From NCBI GenBank assembly GCA_027316975.1, contig DAHVFL010000135.1, forward strand, positions 1-10,496: a stretch of 10,496 bases of DNA, given 5' to 3'. A program made the translations under genes and the position numbers. Source of the stretch: Chloroflexota bacterium (GTDB taxonomy: Bacteria > Chloroflexota > Ktedonobacteria > Ktedonobacterales > Ktedonobacteraceae). This document shows, in pieces, positions 6,407 to 10,496 of the stretch. Under the pieces are notes generated by a model, which was not told the DNA's origin, did no database searches, and worked only from the letters and a program-made list of their open reading frames with translations. Numbering within the stretch: position 1 is the stretch's first letter; each line of letters starts with the position of its first letter.

Positions 6407-6976
6407 TACGGGCTTCTCGCCATCATCACTGTATAACCTGATTGTTGGCGTCATCGAAGCTTCAAGGTCATTTATATTACGAGTAGCAGCGGGAGGGATT
6501 GATATTGTATTGATTAAATTCCGTGAATTTTCTGCTAGCGAATGAGCTTTATATTTATTAGCCCAATGATCTTGTTCAGCAGCTATGGTTTTCAATGCTT
6601 CGTTAGTAATCCGTAATCCTTCGAGGCCGTTCTCGCTGATATATTTAGTAATCTCTAATTCGTAACGAAGACGAGTGTCTTTCAATTCTACTTCTATTCC
6701 CAGCCGATCTCGCACCTTGTGGTCAACCAACATTTCGACTGCAAACCTTATTCGATTCTCATGGGTTCCCATAGTAAATAGTTCATTAGGATCACCACGC
6801 AAATCTTGAAAAGCTGAACGCAGGTCTAATTCAGCTAACCGGGACAACAAATGTAGCGCGTCGAACAGGTTGCTTTTGCCGGAGCCGTTTGGGCCGACGA
6901 TGACCTGGAAAGGGGCGAGTTCTACTTTGAAGTCTTTGAATGTTTTGAAGCCGTCTATTTCGATCAGGGTAATCAT
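6404..6976 (-). CDS. AAA ATPase, N-terminal part (Walker A), ends at an in-frame TGA
   Basis: The 190-residue product starts with ITLIEIDGFKTFKDF, the usual opening of SMC/RecF/OLD-like ATPases, followed by Walker A GPNGSGKSN (28-36). A long insert region comes next, which in the family leads to the signature and Walker B. Those motifs are in the same frame downstream of the TGA at 6406-6404. The joined product would be about 476 residues, a normal length for an AAA_21 ATPase. The start overlaps the methylase stop (ATGA), with GGAAAGG upstream. Composition is AT-rich: 25 G/C in row 6481-6540. Alone this piece cannot hydrolyse ATP. As one gene with 5546-6397 it would act with the TOPRIM protein. 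Confidence 0.75.
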   Translation of the reverse strand: MITLIEIDGFKTFKDFKVELAPFQVIVGPNGSGKSNLFDALHLLSRLAELDLRSAFQDLRGDPNELFTMGTHENRIRFAVEMLVDHKVRDRLGIEVELKDTRLRYELEITKYISENGLEGLRITNEALKTIAAEQDHWANKYKAHSLAENSRNLINTISIPPAATRNINDLEASMTPTIRLYSDDGEKPV

Positions 6977-8181
6977 GGGTTGGCCCTTTCCGTGGCTCTG
7001 TTGTTTACTGGAAGTATATCATAGTTGCGCCACTGGACAGGGTAATTCGTGATGATCAAATGCTCGGCCACCCGGTTATTGCGATCCTGGAAGCTGACCA
7101 TGTACTTTTTGTCAAAGCTTCTCATGTGTATGCCGGACTGCTCATACATGTCGTAAATAGCCTGCGTGCGCTTAATAACCAGCATGAACCTGGCGCGGCA
7201 CTCTTGCAACAGATAGCGCGCCAGGCGTTGTTGATCGCTTATATTAAACGTGTTGCGAGCGTACGTGCTAAATTCGCTGTCGTAAGGCGGGTCTAAAAAG
7301 ATGAAATCGCCCGCTTGCGGTGAGTAATGCAGCAAAAACTGCTCGAAATCCATCTGCTCGATTACAGCGTTTTGCAAATGCAGGTACAAGTCCGGGGAGC
7401 GCATGTAGGCTATTTTGCGGGCAACATTCTTGCGATTATACGAAATGCCCCCATATGGTACATTGAACTCACCGCGCTTGTTATAGCGAAACATGGACGC
7501 ATAGGCATTCTCGCGCACGAAAAAGAAGATGGCGGCAGCGCGACCGGGCGATACTGCCAGTTCTGGCGCGCGATTGTAGAGGTGACGCAGGTGCATATAA
7601 AATGCGCTTTTCAACGCGCTTTCCAGATTGGCGAGAATATCCGCGCCCGGCAAATTGCCCTTCCTGTACTCCAGCATCTTCATGCGCCGGGTTTTGCCTG
7701 CCAGATTTCTCGCTAGCTCGCGCAGGAAATGCTGGCCTTCCTGTGGCAGAAAGTCGTCGAACAATCCCTCGAATCGCGCCTGGTGCTGCTTGACGAAGGC
7801 CAGCAACAACAGTTCCCTATCCGGCGCGTACCCACTTTCTAGCAAGCTGCCCTTATAGAGCGACAACACATCCGCCGCGTGCGTGTCTACCAGGTGACTT
7901 ATCTCTTGCCAGCCCTTGGCCAGCGTATCCAGCGCTCGAAAGAAATCGTCATCCTGCCGGGCAATCACGCGATACAGGTTGACCAGTTCGGGTGACCTAT
8001 CATTGATGTAGGCCCGCCGCGCCTGCACCGAGAAGAAAACCGCGCCACCGCCCACAAACGGCTCATAATACTTTTCAAAGGGCGGAACAAGCGGCAGGAT
8101 ATGCTTTAGCTCCTGTTCTTTCCCGCCTGCCCATTTGATGAACGGGGCCAGTTTCTCCCTCGTGGCAATCGGTTCGATCAT
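6973..8181 (-). CDS. DNA adenine methyltransferase, Dam/D12 class
   Basis: The 402-residue product is a D12-class (alpha-type) N6-adenine methyltransferase that transfers methyl groups from SAM to adenine in a short DNA site. Motif I is PFIKWAGGK (13-21), then YYEPFVGGGAVFF (38-50). ENAYASMFRYNKRGEFNVPYGG (224-245) matches the conserved Dam/DpnM region, and the catalytic DPPY lies at 297-300. HLIITNY (374-380) closes the fold. Dam and DpnM are about 280 residues. Here the helical target-recognition region between ~75 and 215 is much longer, so the recognised site may not be GATC. It heads the operon with the ATPase and TOPRIM genes (ATGA overlap with the ATPase), suggesting self-marking for a restriction-like module. 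It could instead be a solitary methylase. GAGGGA lies about 12 bases before the ATG. Confidence 0.9.
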   Translation of the reverse strand: MIEPIATREKLAPFIKWAGGKEQELKHILPLVPPFEKYYEPFVGGGAVFFSVQARRAYINDRSPELVNLYRVIARQDDDFFRALDTLAKGWQEISHLVDTHAADVLSLYKGSLLESGYAPDRELLLLAFVKQHQARFEGLFDDFLPQEGQHFLRELARNLAGKTRRMKMLEYRKGNLPGADILANLESALKSAFYMHLRHLYNRAPELAVSPGRAAAIFFFVRENAYASMFRYNKRGEFNVPYGGISYNRKNVARKIAYMRSPDLYLHLQNAVIEQMDFEQFLLHYSPQAGDFIFLDPPYDSEFSTYARNTFNISDQQRLARYLLQECRARFMLVIKRTQAIYDMYEQSGIHMRSFDKKYMVSFQDRNNRVAEHLIITNYPVQWRNYDILPVNNRATERANP

Positions 8182-8434
8182 GCGCTGCTCTATCCCTCTC
8201 TATCTGGTGCATCCACTTTACCAGCAGGGAAGGGAAAAAGCAACTGCTTCGTCGCCCGTATCAAACCATTTCATTAGATATCAAGGTTGAGTTTTTGAAA
8301 AATCTGGGACATTCATGCTATTTTTTGCCGCATTTTGCCCGAAAAATTGACGAGGTTCGGTCTATTGATGTAGACTCGGCAAATAGAGAAGACAAATCAG
8401 TTCCGTATTTTATGCAACCATAGATGAGGTACGT
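8182..8434. other. divergent intergenic region between the methylase and lytic transglycosylase genes
   Basis: This AT-rich stretch separates two divergently transcribed genes. A plus-strand promoter candidate is listed separately. For the minus strand I see only weak candidates around 8265-8290 and assign none. No protein-like frame was found. Confidence 0.5.
8347..8376 (+). promoter_or_regulatory. promoter candidate for the lytic transglycosylase gene
   Basis: TTGACG (8347-8352) and TAGACT (8371-8376) are separated by 18 bases. A start near 8383 would leave a leader of about 50 bases, with GAGG at 8426-8429 five bases before the ATG at 8435. The -10 box matches only four of six consensus positions. 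Confidence 0.45.
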
Positions 8435-9304
8435 ATGCAGCAATTCCGCTCGTTCCCGTCGTTTCAAGACGAAATTGACGATACGGCTCCATTACGCGCA
8501 GATAACCCCGAAAAGAATACGCAACCAGAGTTAGACGCCCTTTCGCTACTAACCGCGCTCCAGTCAACCATGACGCCGAGTACGACCGGACGCATGGTGT
8601 TTATTCCCGGCGGCAAGAAGCGTGTCAAAACCAGTAAACTAGATGCCAGCAGCCGGCTCAAGATGAACCCGCGCCTGCGTCTGGGCATCGTTTGTGGCAT
8701 CATGCTGGGCGTGCTTGGATACACCCTCTTTAGTCTCTCTCCACTGGCAGCCGGGCAGGGCAGTTTCCCAGGCCTATCGGCTGTCGGAAACTGGATACGC
8801 CAGGAAGCTACCAACCTGGCATTTGCCGCGCATATGGCTCCTGCACAACAGAAACAGCAGCCGGCAAGCACCGCCCAGGACACTACAACTACATCGCTGC
8901 CTACCATGAATCTCCCGAAGAGCCAGTACATCGCACTCGCGCAGCAGGACGCTACAGCCGCCGGTATCTCACCCGTCTATTTCGTGCGACAGATCAACCA
9001 GGAAAGCGGCTTCAACCCCGGCGCAGTTTCGCCGGCTGGCGCAGTGGGCATCGCTCAGTTTTTGCCGAGCACCGCTGCCGGCCTCGGAATTAATCCCTGG
9101 GACCCCGTTCAAGCCCTGCGTGGCGCGGCGCAATTGATGGCAAGGTATAATAGCAGCTACGGTGGAGACTACGCTAAAGCTCTCGCCGCCTACAACGGCG
9201 GCTCCGGCACCGTGCAATATGCCGTCAACAACTGCGGAGCTAACTGGCTGAACTGCTTGCCCGGCGAGACACGCCGCTATATCTTCGTAATTATGGGCAT
9301 TTAA
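8435..9304 (+). CDS. membrane-anchored lytic transglycosylase, SLT domain
   Basis: The 289-residue product cleaves the MurNAc-GlcNAc bond of peptidoglycan. The N-terminal ~80 residues are polar and presumably cytoplasmic, ending in a basic stretch (GKKRVKTSK, 60-68). One hydrophobic segment lies at about 83-105. A Gln/Thr/Ser-rich linker (136-158) leads to the SLT (lysozyme-like) domain at 162-285. The catalytic Glu190 is in RQINQESGFNP, followed by GAVSPAGAVGIAQFLPSTA (196-214) and the substrate-binding AAYNGGSGTV (251-260). A type II membrane topology would place the domain outside. A single-membrane envelope with accessible peptidoglycan fits this design, as in Ktedonobacteria. GAGG precedes the ATG by five bases. 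A strong terminator follows eight bases after the stop. Confidence 0.92.
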   Translation: MQQFRSFPSFQDEIDDTAPLRADNPEKNTQPELDALSLLTALQSTMTPSTTGRMVFIPGGKKRVKTSKLDASSRLKMNPRLRLGIVCGIMLGVLGYTLFSLSPLAAGQGSFPGLSAVGNWIRQEATNLAFAAHMAPAQQKQQPASTAQDTTTTSLPTMNLPKSQYIALAQQDATAAGISPVYFVRQINQESGFNPGAVSPAGAVGIAQFLPSTAAGLGINPWDPVQALRGAAQLMARYNSSYGGDYAKALAAYNGGSGTVQYAVNNCGANWLNCLPGETRRYIFVIMGI

Positions 9305-9311
9305 AATCGGA

Positions 9312-9360
9312 GAGAGAAGAAAAGGCTGCTTGCTGCGGGCAAGCAGCCTTTTCTTCTCTC
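9312..9360. terminator. 22-bp perfect hairpin terminator after the lytic transglycosylase gene, bidirectional
   Basis: Arms at 9312-9333 and 9339-9360 pair without a mismatch around the loop TGCGG. The inner stem GGCTGCTTGC / GCAAGCAGCC is GC-rich and is flanked by AGAAAA on one side and TTTTCT on the other, so each strand reads as a GC stem followed by a U-rich tract. Nothing in the nearby minus strand clearly needs it. Confidence 0.85.
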
Positions 9361-9371
9361 CCGGATTGCTG

Positions 9372-9402
9372 TTTACAAATAAAGCGAATTTAATGATATA
9401 CT
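9372..9402 (+). promoter_or_regulatory. promoter candidate for the crotonase-family gene
   Basis: TTTACA (9372-9377) and TATACT (9397-9402) are 19 bases apart, slightly long. An extended -10 TG at 9394-9395 (TGATATACT) compensates. The leader to the ATG at 9457 would be about 48 bases. Confidence 0.5.
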
Positions 9403-9456
9403 GCGGTGGCGAAAATATGAGGTAAACAAAATTCTCGAATTGTTGTAGCAGGTGAT

Positions 9457-10047
9457 ATGTCACACATTCGTGTTCGGCGGCAGAACAATATCGTGTGGCT
9501 GGTACTAGACCGGCCACCGCTCAATATACTCTCCATTGAGATGCTTGACCAACTGAGCGATGCTCTGCGTGACGCCGCCAGGCAGAAGCCGCGCCTGGTC
9601 GTTGTGATGGGCGCGGGCGAACGAGCATTCAGCGCGGGCGTGGATGTCAAAGATCATCTTGACGGGCGCGAGAAAGAGATGCTGCGAGCAGTGTACGACA
9701 ACTGCGCGGCGTTTGAAGAGGCGCGCGCGCAAAAGGTGCCTACCGTCGCGCTGGTCAAAGGCTACGCCCTTGGCGGCGGCTGCGAGCTGGCAGCGCTCTG
9801 CGATACCATCATCGCCCACGAAGACGCCACCTTTGGTCTACCAGAAATCACCCTGGGCGTCCTGCCACCGGTTGCCGCCGCCTATTTCCCCGCTCTCATC
9901 GGTTCCAATGCCACCATGCGCCTGATGCTCACAGGCGAAACGATCAACGCGCGCGAAGCGTTCAGCCTGGGGCTGGCGCACCAGGTTCTCCCGGCGCGTC
10001 GTTTCCTGCCCGACGCCGAAGAATTGCTCGCGATGCTAGCAAGCTGA
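9457..10047 (+). CDS. enoyl-CoA hydratase/isomerase family protein, short C-terminus
   Basis: The product is 196 residues. The crotonase core is present: the first oxyanion-hole segment AFSAGVDVKDHL (57-68), the second at KGYALGGGCELAALCD (101-116), and both acid residues used by hydratases, Glu110 in GGGCELA and Glu130 in FGLPEITLG. The stretch VLPPVAAAYFPALIG (135-149) recalls cyclohexadienecarbonyl-CoA hydratase (Dch-like) proteins in style. Substrate is not certain. Typical members are ~255-260 residues, with a C-terminal helical region that caps the active site and supports trimers. Here the protein stops at LLAMLAS after the GLAHQVLP turn, and a terminator starts 13 bases later, so no remnant of the missing part remains. 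AGGTGA is only one base before the ATG, so translation may be weak. It is monocistronic, with its own promoter. Confidence 0.85.
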   Translation: MSHIRVRRQNNIVWLVLDRPPLNILSIEMLDQLSDALRDAARQKPRLVVVMGAGERAFSAGVDVKDHLDGREKEMLRAVYDNCAAFEEARAQKVPTVALVKGYALGGGCELAALCDTIIAHEDATFGLPEITLGVLPPVAAAYFPALIGSNATMRLMLTGETINAREAFSLGLAHQVLPARRFLPDAEELLAMLAS

Positions 10048-10060
10048 TCTGTTTTACGGT

Positions 10061-10109
10061 AAGAAGGAGCGGGGCTGGTCGCCTGCGGCGACCAGCCCCG
10101 CTCCTTCTT
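10061..10109. terminator. 23-bp perfect hairpin terminator between convergent genes
   Basis: Arms at 10061-10083 and 10087-10109 pair perfectly around a 3-base loop (TGC). The GC-rich inner stem is flanked by AAGAAGGAG and its complement CTCCTTCTT. It lies between the stop of the crotonase-family gene (10047) and the stop of the convergent KGG-repeat gene (10115), so it can serve both strands. Confidence 0.85.
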
Positions 10110-10114
10110 CTTGC

Positions 10115-10447
10115 CTAATCGATCTTCTTGCGCCGGGCGGAACCGCCCAGTTTGCCAATGCGGCTATAGAATTCAGGACCCTGTCGTTCTCTGGTGGTTT
10201 TACCGCCCTTTTTGCCCATTTCGGAGAAATGTTGCGGTCCATATTTAGCCATATTGGCCGTGCCACCTTTACGGGCAATATCGCGGTAATACTCCGCGCC
10301 GCGCTTTTCCTTGAGCCTCGTGCCACCTTTCTTCCCGATGATACGATAGTAATCTTCGCCATACTTTTCGCGGACCACGTTTCCCCCCTTGCGGCCCGCA
10401 TCCGAAGTTGTCATGGGGGTGGGTTTATCTTCGCCTGACGGCAACAT
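10115..10447 (-). CDS. KGG-repeat small basic protein (YciG-like stress protein family)
   Basis: The 110-residue product has KGG at 20-22, 40-42, 60-62 and 80-82, and LGG at 100-102: five copies at an exact 20-residue period. A Gly also recurs at 30, 50, 70 and 90, usually after Tyr or a polar residue (YG, RG, YG, QG), with an aromatic pair following (DYY, EYY, QHF, EFY). The KGG motif (PF10685) occurs in general stress proteins such as E. coli YciG and in plant and bacterial desiccation-linked proteins, and is probably disordered. The role in this organism is unknown. AAGGGG lies about seven bases before the ATG at 10447, so I prefer that start over Met12. The gene ends six bases from the shared terminator. 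Upstream, 10448-10496 shows nothing assignable. Confidence 0.88.
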   Translation of the reverse strand: MLPSGEDKPTPMTTSDAGRKGGNVVREKYGEDYYRIIGKKGGTRLKEKRGAEYYRDIARKGGTANMAKYGPQHFSEMGKKGGKTTRERQGPEFYSRIGKLGGSARRKKID

Positions 10448-10496
10448 TCTGAACCCCTTTCCCCGGTTTCACGCCTACTCTGGCTGATCCCCAGGT

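Noticed and set aside
8265..8290. Minus-strand promoter for the methylase operon (TTGATA-like box)
   Set aside because: Only a poor -10 at a wrong spacing could be found, so no site is called.
8464..8931. Minus-strand frame of 155 codons inside the lytic transglycosylase gene
   Set aside because: It is antisense to a gene with a clear SLT domain and lacks recognisable features.
10045..10110. Frameshift hiding the C-terminal part of the crotonase-family protein
   Set aside because: The 13 bases after the stop lead straight into the terminator hairpin, so no coding remainder is present in any frame.
10054..10401. Alternative minus-strand frame over the KGG gene
   Set aside because: It runs through the terminator hairpin and lacks the strict 20-residue periodicity seen in the frame that was called.

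Overview
The window most resembles a chromosomal segment from a Chloroflexota bacterium, probably of the Ktedonobacteria. This is an inference from gene style, from interspersed palindromes of the GGACGCGA...TCGCGTCC type, and from a mix of GC-rich and AT-richer genes. No rRNA, tRNA, CRISPR array or transposase gene was seen.

Left edge (1-1151, minus strand): a PadR-family repressor gene with a good sigma70-type promoter overlapped by an inverted repeat, which is its likely operator. It is translationally coupled (TAATG) to a three-segment membrane protein gene that runs off the left edge. Positions 1152-1511 have no firm gene. They hold a dispersed-looking repeat, an inverted pair of 20-base palindromes and a short frame without a normal start codon.

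Centre (1512-8181, minus strand): a tightly packed run that could be one transcript. In order of transcription it holds a Dam-like D12-class adenine DNA methyltransferase, an SMC/OLD-like AAA ATPase split by an in-frame TGA, a DUF4276-like TOPRIM protein, a signature-family amidase, a divergent tRNA-guanine transglycosylase, and a 16S rRNA (guanine-1405-N7) methyltransferase of the aminoglycoside-resistance (FmrO/Sgm/Rmt) family. Junctions are ATGA overlaps, gaps of 2 to 12 bases, or a 41-base overlap. The first three genes look like a defence-type module (modification methylase, ATPase, TOPRIM nuclease). In sampled rows the ATPase and TOPRIM genes are far more AT-rich than the amidase next to them. 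The last two genes act on RNA of the translation machinery.

Right side (8182-10496): a plus-strand membrane-anchored lytic transglycosylase gene ends at a 22-bp hairpin terminator. A plus-strand crotonase-family gene, lacking the usual C-terminal region, ends at a 23-bp hairpin terminator. A convergent minus-strand gene encodes a KGG-repeat protein with an exact 20-residue period.

The observations most worth following are the chromosomal G1405 methyltransferase coupled to a transglycosylase with an altered base-recognition loop, the methylase-ATPase-TOPRIM module, and the in-frame stop that separates the ATPase Walker A from its Walker B.
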